DNA of 5,929 nucleotides from Pseudomonadota bacterium (GTDB lineage Bacteria; Pseudomonadota; Alphaproteobacteria; Acetobacterales; Acetobacteraceae): NCBI GenBank assembly GCA_021826485.1, contig JAKAZX010000265.1:1-5929 (forward strand). Reading direction: 5' to 3'. This document shows positions 1-5,267 of this stretch, piece after piece. The position numbers were made by a program, and so were the translations under genes. The notes under the pieces were generated by a model that was given only the letters and a program-made list of their open reading frames with translations, was not told the origin of the DNA and searched no databases. Within the stretch, counting starts at the first letter, position 1; each line of letters opens with the position of its first letter.

Positions 1-147
1 ACCGATCTGGACGTTGATTCACCCCTTACGGGGCTGGCGCCGGCGAGTCAGCAGGACATCATCCGCGAAGCGTTGCGGGACGGCTGGGACGCCACGCGGT
101 TCTCCACCGCCATCGCGGATTATGAGCGGGTACGACGTCATTCGTAA
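1..147 (+). CDS. C-terminal fragment of an unidentified protein, possibly a 3-hydroxyisobutyrate dehydrogenase-like oxidoreductase
   Basis: Frame 1 is open from the first base and ends at a TAA (145-147), giving the last 48 residues of a protein whose start lies outside the window. The visible part holds a Pro-Leu-Thr-Gly-Leu-Ala stretch, a predicted helix (SQQDIIREALRDGW) and a basic end (ERVRRHS). The pattern P-L-T-x-L-A, helix, G-x-x-x-x-x-F-S-x-x-I weakly resembles the tail of beta-hydroxyacid dehydrogenases (3-hydroxyisobutyrate dehydrogenase/tartronate semialdehyde reductase type), which often sit in sugar-acid loci. This is only a resemblance; too little is visible to assign a function. 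It lies 69 bases upstream of the Gfo/Idh gene on the same strand, so the two could be cotranscribed. That the frame is coding is inferred from its GC-rich third positions and its fit with the downstream gene. Confidence 0.55.
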   Translation, partial: TDLDVDSPLTGLAPASQQDIIREALRDGWDATRFSTAIADYERVRRHS

Positions 148-216
148 TCCGCAATCGGACGACACCGCCCGCGGCTTCACGCACGCACCGCCACACGGCT
201 TGGGATTGATGCGGAT

Positions 217-1395
217 ATGAACAGCACCTTGGAAAGGTTCGGCCGACGCATCCGGCTCGGTGTCATCGGCGGCGGACCAGGATCGTTCATCGGCCCGGTG
301 CATCGGGCGGCAGCGCGCCTTGCGGACCGGTATGAGGTCGTCGCGGGCGTGCTTTCGTCGGACCCCGCGAAGTCGCGGCGCTGCGGGATCGAAGTGGGTT
401 TCGCACCGGATCGCGCCTATCGTGACGCCGCGGCCTTCTTCGCGGGCGAGCGGGGTCGTGCCGACAGGGTCGATGCCGTCGCGATCATGACGCCGAACGA
501 CAGCCATTACGCGCTGTGCTGCGCAGCAATCGCGGCGGGCATGGATATCATCTGCGACAAGCCGCTCACCACGAGCCTGACCGATGCAATGGATCTCCAG
601 CGGCGGGTCGAAGAGTCCGGCATCGTTTTCTGCCATACCTTCAACTACACGGGCTATCCGCTGGTTCGGCAGGCCCGGGCGATGGTGCGCGACGGCGAAC
701 TCGGGGAGATCCGGCTGGTTCAGGTCGAATATGTCTACGGCAACAGCGCGGAGATCGTGGAAGGCGAGACCGAGGATCCGCCACGACATTGGCATTATCG
801 ACACGAGAGCATGGGGTCTTCGCTGATCCTGCTGGATATCGGCAGCCACGCGCATCACATGGTGCGGTTCGTCACGGGCCGGGAGTTCGAGAGCGTGTCG
901 GCAGATGTTGCACGTATCGTTCCTGGTCGGAAATCCGATGATCATGCGTCGCTGCTCTTTCGCATGGAAGGCGGCGCGCATGGTGTGATGTGGATCACCC
1001 AGTCGGCGGCGGGCAGCGTGAACGGCCTCCAGTTTCGCGTGTTCGGCGCCCGCGGCGGCCTCATCTGGCGACAGGAGACGCCGAACCAGTTGCATCATCT
1101 GCGGCATCGGCAGCCGGAGCAGATATTCGAACGGAATGGGCCAGGCTTGAAGCCGGAGGCTGTGCGGGCATGCCATGTCGCGATGGGGCATCCGGAAGGC
1201 TATCAGGAAGCCTTCAGCACGCTCTACGATGACGCGGCGGAAGCAATCGTCTCGCGCCGCCTTGGAGAGTCGCCGCGCTTCCCACTGAGCGAGATGCCGA
1301 CCGTGGCCGACGGCGTCAGGACCCTCCAGTTCGTCGAGGCCGCGCTTGCCTCGGCGCGTGACGGCAGATGGGCACGCTGCGGTTCGCCGGACTGA
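217..1395 (+). CDS. Gfo/Idh/MocA family NAD(P)-dependent oxidoreductase
   Basis: A cytoplasmic dehydrogenase of 392 residues, probably oxidising or reducing a sugar, inositol or sugar derivative with NAD(P). The N-terminal Rossmann fold starts with a glycine-rich loop (GVIGGGPGSFIG, residues 15-26). An acidic-Lys-Pro motif typical of the family appears as CDKPLTT, with the presumed catalytic lysine at residue 115. A D-x-x-x-H motif (D207, H211) in the C-terminal substrate domain matches the usual active-site Asp/His pair. Motifs such as NYTGYPLVRQARAMV resemble a roughly 380-390-residue alphaproteobacterial subgroup, often found beside sugar ABC transporters and sugar-phosphate isomerase/epimerase genes; this is from memory. 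The start at 217 places the Rossmann strand at residue 12 as expected, but no good Shine-Dalgarno precedes it, so translation may depend on the upstream gene. Its stop is 24 bases from the stop of the converging ABC ATPase gene. The substrate cannot be read from sequence; inositol, xylose or another aldose are candidates. Confidence 0.9.
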   Translation: MNSTLERFGRRIRLGVIGGGPGSFIGPVHRAAARLADRYEVVAGVLSSDPAKSRRCGIEVGFAPDRAYRDAAAFFAGERGRADRVDAVAIMTPNDSHYALCCAAIAAGMDIICDKPLTTSLTDAMDLQRRVEESGIVFCHTFNYTGYPLVRQARAMVRDGELGEIRLVQVEYVYGNSAEIVEGETEDPPRHWHYRHESMGSSLILLDIGSHAHHMVRFVTGREFESVSADVARIVPGRKSDDHASLLFRMEGGAHGVMWITQSAAGSVNGLQFRVFGARGGLIWRQETPNQLHHLRHRQPEQIFERNGPGLKPEAVRACHVAMGHPEGYQEAFSTLYDDAAEAIVSRRLGESPRFPLSEMPTVADGVRTLQFVEAALASARDGRWARCGSPD

Positions 1396-1419
1396 CGCGC
1401 CGGCAGGGTTGCCCGCGGA

Positions 1420-2202
1420 TCAGCCGAAATCGGAAGTCATTCCGGGGGCGTAGGAGCCGTCGGGAACCTTGCCCAGGATGATCATCTCCAGCACCTGATC
1501 CTTGGTCGTCTCGGCGACGTGGCCCGTCCAGACATGGCGGCCGTTCTTCATGACCGTCACCCGATCCGACAGATCGAAGACATCGTGCAGGTCATGGCTG
1601 ATCATGATGATGCCGATGCCCTCGGCCTTGAGTTGGCGGATGAGATCGCCAACCATGCGGGTTTCCTGCGGGCCGAGCGCTGCGGTTGGCTCGTCCATGA
1701 TGATGATCTTTGCGTTGAATTGCAGCGTCCGGGCAATCGCCACCGCTTGGCGCTGACCGCCCGACAGGCCACCGACCAGCGCATGGAAGTTCTGAAAGTT
1801 CGGATTGAGGCGCCGGATCACGGAGATCGCATCACGCTCCATGCGCGCTTCGTCGAGCATCCCGAAGGCGTTCACGATCTCCCGTCCGAAGAAGATGTTG
1901 GCGACTGCCGACAAATTGTCGGCAAGCGCAAGCGTCTGGTAGATGGTCTCGATGCCGACGCGCTTGGAGTCCCGCGGGCTCAGGATTTGAACTGGGGATC
2001 CCGAGACAAGGATTTCTCCCGTATCGAGCGTATAGGCCCCGGCAAGGATTTTCATCAGCGTAGATTTCCCGGCACCGTTGTGGCCGAGCAGGCCGAGGAC
2101 TTCCCCTGGATAGAGTGTCAGGTGCATGTTCTGGATGGCATGCACGCCGCCAAAGCGCTTGTGGATGCCGCGCATCTCCACCAGCGGCGGACCCTGGGTC
2201 AT
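1420..2202 (-). CDS. Sugar ABC transporter ATP-binding protein (CUT2 class, single ATPase domain)
   Basis: The cytoplasmic ATPase that powers sugar import, 260 residues. It shows Walker A GHNGAGKST (40-48, K46), a Q-loop at Q89, the ABC signature LSGGQRQ (146-152), Walker B IIIMDEPTAAL (166-176, catalytic E171) and the switch histidine in ISHD (H203). The signature and the ALGPQE stretch after Walker B fit the sugar CUT2 type. Classical ribose/xylose ATPases (RbsA, XylG) carry two tandem ABC domains of about 500 residues. This one has a single domain, as in the fructose FrcA type, so it probably acts as a homodimer under the permease. An open frame extends upstream to 2316, but the start at 2202 is preferred. 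It has a GAGGGAGAG Shine-Dalgarno just upstream and begins with the conserved ABC N-terminus. It lies 22 bases after the permease stop, so the two are one operon. The extension would overlap the permease gene and lacks family similarity. Confidence 0.95.
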   Translation of the reverse strand: MTQGPPLVEMRGIHKRFGGVHAIQNMHLTLYPGEVLGLLGHNGAGKSTLMKILAGAYTLDTGEILVSGSPVQILSPRDSKRVGIETIYQTLALADNLSAVANIFFGREIVNAFGMLDEARMERDAISVIRRLNPNFQNFHALVGGLSGGQRQAVAIARTLQFNAKIIIMDEPTAALGPQETRMVGDLIRQLKAEGIGIIMISHDLHDVFDLSDRVTVMKNGRHVWTGHVAETTKDQVLEMIILGKVPDGSYAPGMTSDFG

Positions 2203-2224
2203 GACGCACTCTCCCTCTGAAATC

Positions 2225-3442
2225 TCAGGCGCCGCGGCGTTGATAGATGATGTCGAACCACACGGCGGCGAGCAGCACGAGCGCTTCGACGATCTGCTGC
2301 GTTGCACTGTCGACACCCAGCAGGACCAGGCCGTTCAACAACGACTGGATGAGGGTGGCGCCAACGATCGCACCGAATATGCTTCCGGAACCGCCCGTGA
2401 GCGAAGTTCCGCCGATCACACAGGCAGCGATGACTTGCAGCTCCAGCAACTGTCCGATCGATAGCGGCGCGGCATTCAGCCGGGCGGTCGTGACCACGGC
2501 GCCAACGCCGGTGAGCACGCCCACAATGGCAAAGGCGATGGTCACGACGCGCTTGGTCGGGACGCCGGCGAGCTGGGCCGCTTCCGGATTTCCGCCGTAG
2601 CCATAGATATAGCGGCCGAAGCGTGTCATCGTCGCCAGACAGGACATGATGCCGACGATGACGATGAGCGTCAGCACCGGCACGGGAATGCCGCGTCCGA
2701 CAACGCTCCTGGGATAGGTGTAGGCGTTCATCGTCGCGACGAAGGCGAACACTACGGCGGCGACGAGCGCGATGCCGGCCAGGTCCAACCACCATTGACG
2801 GTTGCCGAAGCCGACGCGGCTGCGCGAGACGCGGCGATTGAGGGCCAGTGCCGCGACGATCAGCACGATGGCGGCGCCGACGACCCAGCTCCATGCGACG
2901 CCGATCGAGCCGTCACCAAAGAGGCTGTAGGTGCTGTCCAGCGGGGTGACTGTCTCGCCACGCGTCACGAGCCAGGCGACGGCACGCCACGCCATCAGAC
3001 CGGCAAGCGTCACAACGAAGGACGGAAGTCCGAGATACGCGGTGATGGCGCCCTGGAGCGCTCCACAAAGTCCCCCGAGCACGACGACGAATAGAATACC
3101 TGCCCACCAAGTGTTGGGTGCGCCGATATGGAGCACTTGGAGTTGCAGAAATGCGCCGGAGATTCCCAGGAAGGACTCGAGCGAGCCGACCGACAGGTCG
3201 ATGTTGCGCGACACGATGACGAGCACCATGCCGGTGGAGATGATGCCCACCACGCTTGTCTGTACTGCCAAATTCCAAAGATTGCGGGGCGACAGGAACA
3301 GGCCGTGCGACAGGATGTTGAAGACGATCGCCGCGGCGGCGAGGGCGATCAGCATCGCGAGCATGCGGGTGTCGGCGCCGATTATCGTTGCCGCGCTGCG
3401 GCGCGCACGTGGGGTGTCTACGCGGGCACTCGCTGGAGCCAT
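2225..3442 (-). CDS. Sugar ABC transporter permease, XylH-like (BPD_transp_2 / CUT2 class)
   Basis: The inner-membrane channel subunit of a sugar importer, 405 residues, close to the length of E. coli XylH. After a polar N-terminus of about 26 residues comes a series of hydrophobic helices, roughly ten in all. Family landmarks include SRNIDLSVGS (residues 78-87, the usual GGIDLSVGS region) and the cytoplasmic coupling segment GGNPEAAQLAG (283-293), which should contact the ATPase. A Gly-rich GGTSLTGGSGS loop follows late in the protein. A connecting segment with basic and Trp residues in mid-protein (about 180-200) makes it longer than RbsC-type permeases, as in XylH. The start at 3442 is chosen over the in-frame ATG at 3463 because AGGGGGGAG lies just before it, and this purine run falls inside the longer reading frame. 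It is the first gene of a minus-strand unit with the ATPase and diverges from the binding-protein gene. Confidence 0.93.
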   Translation of the reverse strand: MAPASARVDTPRARRSAATIIGADTRMLAMLIALAAAAIVFNILSHGLFLSPRNLWNLAVQTSVVGIISTGMVLVIVSRNIDLSVGSLESFLGISGAFLQLQVLHIGAPNTWWAGILFVVVLGGLCGALQGAITAYLGLPSFVVTLAGLMAWRAVAWLVTRGETVTPLDSTYSLFGDGSIGVAWSWVVGAAIVLIVAALALNRRVSRSRVGFGNRQWWLDLAGIALVAAVVFAFVATMNAYTYPRSVVGRGIPVPVLTLIVIVGIMSCLATMTRFGRYIYGYGGNPEAAQLAGVPTKRVVTIAFAIVGVLTGVGAVVTTARLNAAPLSIGQLLELQVIAACVIGGTSLTGGSGSIFGAIVGATLIQSLLNGLVLLGVDSATQQIVEALVLLAAVWFDIIYQRRGA

Positions 3443-3445
3443 TGT

Positions 3446-3454
3446 CTCCCCCCT
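3446..3454 (-). promoter_or_regulatory. Shine-Dalgarno of the permease gene (decides the start)
   Basis: Read on the minus strand this is AGGGGGGAG, ending three bases before the ATG at 3442; the AGGGGG part has a spacing of about six. It supports starting the permease at 3442. The alternative ATG at 3463 has only a poor GCGGGG upstream. Confidence 0.7.
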
Positions 3455-3496
3455 TGACGACATGCAGTGCCCCGCATCCGAATTCGTGTTTCCCGA

Positions 3497-3526
3497 TTGA
3501 CAGGCTATTGCATCCGGCGTCAGAAT
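3497..3526 (+). promoter_or_regulatory. Sigma-70-type promoter for the sugar-binding-protein gene
   Basis: A perfect -35 hexamer TTGACA (3497-3502) is followed after 18 bases by CAGAAT (3521-3526), which matches four of six -10 consensus positions. Transcription would start near 3533, giving a leader of about 60 bases before the ATG at 3595. The last base of the -10 box is also the first base of the palindromic operator, so a bound repressor would block polymerase. It was found by eye within the 152-base divergent intergenic region. A promoter for the permease on the other strand is not clear. Confidence 0.6.
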
Positions 3527-3539
3527 GCAAGCGCTTGCA
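3526..3539. promoter_or_regulatory. LacI-family-type operator palindrome
   Basis: A perfect 14-bp palindrome, TGCAAGCGCTTGCA, centred on the CpG step at 3532/3533. This has the form of LacI/GalR-family operators, which centre on a CG with flanking A/T-rich half-sites (compare the CcpA/PurR-type consensus). It overlaps the -10 box and expected start site of the binding-protein gene, and lies 84 bases upstream of the permease start. It could therefore control both arms of the divergent transporter. No LacI-family regulator gene is present in the window, so the cognate protein must be encoded elsewhere. The palindrome is seen directly; the regulator family is inferred from its form. Confidence 0.75.
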
Positions 3540-3559
3540 ATTCAGCGGGTGGAATCGAT

Positions 3560-3574
3560 CCCCGTTCCACGGGG
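3560..3574 (+). other. GC-rich hairpin in the leader of the binding-protein mRNA
   Basis: CCCCGT, loop TCC, ACGGGG form a perfect six-base-pair stem with a three-base loop, extendable by one U-G pair. It sits in the predicted 5' untranslated leader, eight bases before the Shine-Dalgarno. It is too short for a known riboswitch and has no U-tract, so it is not a terminator. A role in protecting or modulating this usually abundant mRNA is possible but only inferred. Confidence 0.4.
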
Positions 3575-3594
3575 GCTTCTCTGGGAGGACTTTC

Positions 3595-4620
3595 ATGCGC
3601 AGACTTCTCGGCCTTCTTATCGCCACCAGCGCACTGGCGGCGGGCTTCGCCGTCGCGGCGCGCGCGGATGACAAGCCGATCGTCGCCGTCAGTTGGTTCA
3701 AGTTCGCGGATGAACGATGGAAGCTGGACGAAGCCGGCATCAAGGCCGGCCTGGCGGGGTCCGGCATGGAATATGTCTCGGCCGATGCTGCGAATTCGGA
3801 TGAGAAGCAGGTGGCCGACATCGAGAACCTGCTGACGCGCCATCCCAAGGTGATGATCGTCATGTCGGGGCAGGCGGCCGTAGGATCGGTCGTCAAGACG
3901 GCGATGGACAGCGGGGTTCCGGTCATCGCGTATGATCAGTTGATCGACGAACCGGGCGTCTTCTACGTGTCCTTCGACGCGCGGCTGGTCGGCCACGCGC
4001 TGGCCGCAGGCATGCTGCAATTCGCGCCCAAGGGCAGATACGCGATCATCAAGGGCGACCGGGGGGATCCGAATACGCTCGCCATGTTCGGCGGCTTCAT
4101 GGAGAAGATGAAGCCCTCGCTCGATTCAGGCGCGATCAAGTTCGTCGGCGAACAGTTCGTCGATTCCTGGCGTCCGGAGGGCGCGAAGGCGGCGATGGAG
4201 CAGATTCTCACTGCCAATCAGAACAAGGTGGATGCGGTGATGGTCATGAACGATGGCATGGCCTCCGGCGTGTCCAAGGCGCTTGAGGAGCAGGGCCTCA
4301 ACATCCCGATCTCCGGCCAGGACGGGGGCGGCGGTGCGCTCAACCGGATTGCCCGCGGCCAGCAGACCTTCACGGTCTGGAAGAATTCGATGACGCTCGG
4401 GCGAACGGCGGCGAAGGTCGCACTGGAGCTCGCGGCGAATAAGCCGGTAAAGGAGGAGACGATCATCGTCACGCCGAAAGGCAACAAGCTCGGCGCCGTG
4501 CTGCTGCCGGTGGAGCTGATCGATCGGGAGAACCTGGATCTGCCGGTCAAGGCCGGTTGGACGACGAAGGGCGTGATCTGTGCCGGTGTCACCACCAATC
4601 CGCCGCCGCTCTGCAAGTAG
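3595..4620 (+). CDS. Periplasmic sugar-binding protein of an ABC transporter, XylF-like
   Basis: A 341-residue periplasmic receptor that delivers a sugar to the permease encoded on the other strand. Residues 1-24 are a Sec signal peptide: MRR, hydrophobic core, then Ala-Arg-Ala before Asp-25. There is no lipobox, so it is soluble. The mature part is a type I periplasmic-binding fold that follows E. coli XylF closely. DERW (R41), AYDQLI (D114), SFD (126-128), VDSW (W192), MNDG (N219), SGQD (D243) and TVWK (K263) match XylF segments that line the xylose pocket. An early pocket segment differs: FKF (35-37) replaces XylF's Asp-Asp-Leu, so the ligand may not be D-xylose itself. A C-terminal extension carries the mature protein's only two cysteines (C329, C340). 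The start is set by GGGAGGA (3583-3589), five bases before the ATG; the frame is open upstream to 3388, but that part crosses the promoter and the divergent gene. Likely repressed through the operator at 3526-3539. Confidence 0.94.
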   Translation: MRRLLGLLIATSALAAGFAVAARADDKPIVAVSWFKFADERWKLDEAGIKAGLAGSGMEYVSADAANSDEKQVADIENLLTRHPKVMIVMSGQAAVGSVVKTAMDSGVPVIAYDQLIDEPGVFYVSFDARLVGHALAAGMLQFAPKGRYAIIKGDRGDPNTLAMFGGFMEKMKPSLDSGAIKFVGEQFVDSWRPEGAKAAMEQILTANQNKVDAVMVMNDGMASGVSKALEEQGLNIPISGQDGGGGALNRIARGQQTFTVWKNSMTLGRTAAKVALELAANKPVKEETIIVTPKGNKLGAVLLPVELIDRENLDLPVKAGWTTKGVICAGVTTNPPPLCK

Positions 4621-4628
4621 GCCGCCGG

Positions 4629-4653
4629 GGCGGGCGCCGATTCGGCGCCCGCC
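4629..4653 (+). terminator. Hairpin after the binding-protein gene, probable transcription terminator
   Basis: A perfect 12-bp inverted repeat around a single central base, starting nine bases after the TAG at 4618-4620; the folded form would have a loop of a few bases (GATTC region). It is GC-only apart from the apex. No true U-tract follows, only a modest T-rich stretch (TGTCTTG, later CTTTGTTGTCTTG). Termination strength is therefore uncertain, and it may serve mainly as a 3' stabiliser. It lies between the converging binding-protein and chorismate mutase genes and could act on both strands. Confidence 0.6.
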
Positions 4654-4714
4654 GCGCCTGTCTTGACGCCTTGCCTTTGTTGTCTTGTCGGCTTCCCGCA
4701 GATCGCCGCCGCGC

Positions 4715-5134
4715 TTACTGCTGCCCCGCCACCACCCCGCGCTCGTATTCGGTGAAGGCGTGCAGCATGGCGCGGTAGGTGGCTTCGGCGATCTGCGGCG
4801 GCAGGCCGTCGGCGGCGGCCAGGGTTTCGGCGTGGCGGACCACCGCCTCCGCCCGCGCCGGCACCTCCACCGCCGCGGGATCGCGCTTGAAGCGCGAGGC
4901 TTCGCGGACGTACTGGCCGCGCTCGGCCATCAGGCGGACGATCTCCCGGTCGATGCGGTCGATATTGCTGCGTACCTCGCCCAGCGTGCGGCAGCACGCG
5001 CCGTTGTTCGCGCCGGGGGTGCCGCGATAGGCCGGCGTGTCGTCGCCCGATGCCTGCTGCGCGGCGGCGGGCGGGGCGGGCAGCAGGGCGGCGAACAGGG
5101 CGGTGAACAGGGCGGCGGCAAACGGTCGGCGCAT
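4715..5134 (-). CDS. Exported chorismate mutase, AroQ/PchB type
   Basis: A 139-residue protein with a Sec signal peptide (residues 1-25, ending PPAAA before Gln-Gln), a low-complexity linker to about 46, and one all-helical chorismate mutase type II domain (about 49-135). That family converts chorismate to prephenate; the close relative PchB splits isochorismate to salicylate and pyruvate. Aligned by eye to E. coli AroQ, R55, R72, K83 and R94 match catalytic Arg11, Arg28, Lys39 and Arg51. Val and Ala replace Asp48 and Glu52, and E131 replaces Gln88. The VREASRFK stretch resembles PchB. It lacks the long C-terminal half of the secreted gamma-class mutases. The start at 5134 has GGGAG six bases upstream and gives a proper signal peptide; the frame stays open to 5800, but that extension lacks protein-like features and overlaps the EamA gene. 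Its role in the periplasm is unknown; no aromatic or siderophore genes are nearby. Confidence 0.85.
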   Translation of the reverse strand: MRRPFAAALFTALFAALLPAPPAAAQQASGDDTPAYRGTPGANNGACCRTLGEVRSNIDRIDREIVRLMAERGQYVREASRFKRDPAAVEVPARAEAVVRHAETLAAADGLPPQIAEATYRAMLHAFTEYERGVVAGQQ

Positions 5135-5267
5135 GTCATTCTCCCGGACGTATTCGGGCCGGGCATACACCGTCCCGGCCGGTCCGCCGAGTGCAGGCCA
5201 ACCCTGCGCCGGCGCCGGTTGCGCGGCAAGCCGCAGGCTTCCAGCATCGCCGCACGGGGGAAGCCGC

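Noticed and set aside
19..1191. Long minus-strand open frame (390 codons) opposite the dehydrogenase gene
   Set aside because: It is antisense to a gene with clear Rossmann, Lys-Pro and D-x-x-x-H motifs. The predicted protein is His/Arg/Pro-rich without a fold signature, a common shadow in high-GC DNA.
1933..1946. GCAAGCG half-sites inside the ATPase gene resembling the operator
   Set aside because: They are arranged as partial direct copies, not a palindrome, and lie in coding sequence where the codons explain them.
1519..2220. Plus-strand open frame (233 codons) opposite the ABC ATPase
   Set aside because: The minus strand carries every ABC motif in order. The plus-strand translation is low in hydrophobic patterning and matches nothing recognisable.
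3474..3516. Direct repeat GCATCCG (3474-3480 and 3510-3516) and the 8-bp palindrome CGAATTCG (3479-3486) in the control region
   Set aside because: Both are short enough to occur by chance and show no further symmetry. They could be secondary regulator sites, but nothing supports that.
3388..3594. Upstream extension of the binding-protein frame
   Set aside because: It would cross the divergent promoter, operator and leader and place the signal peptide 69 residues inside the protein. GGGAGGA five bases before 3595 fixes the start.
5050..5122. GGCGG(C/T)GAACAG-like repeats near the mutase start
   Set aside because: They encode the repetitive Ala-Leu-Phe hydrophobic core of the signal peptide on the minus strand; coding explains the repetition.
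5135..5267. Search for promoters or operators in the mutase/EamA divergent gap
   Set aside because: Only GC-rich short palindromes (GCCGGCGCCGG type) and the two Shine-Dalgarno sites were seen. No -35/-10 pair with acceptable spacing was found on either strand.
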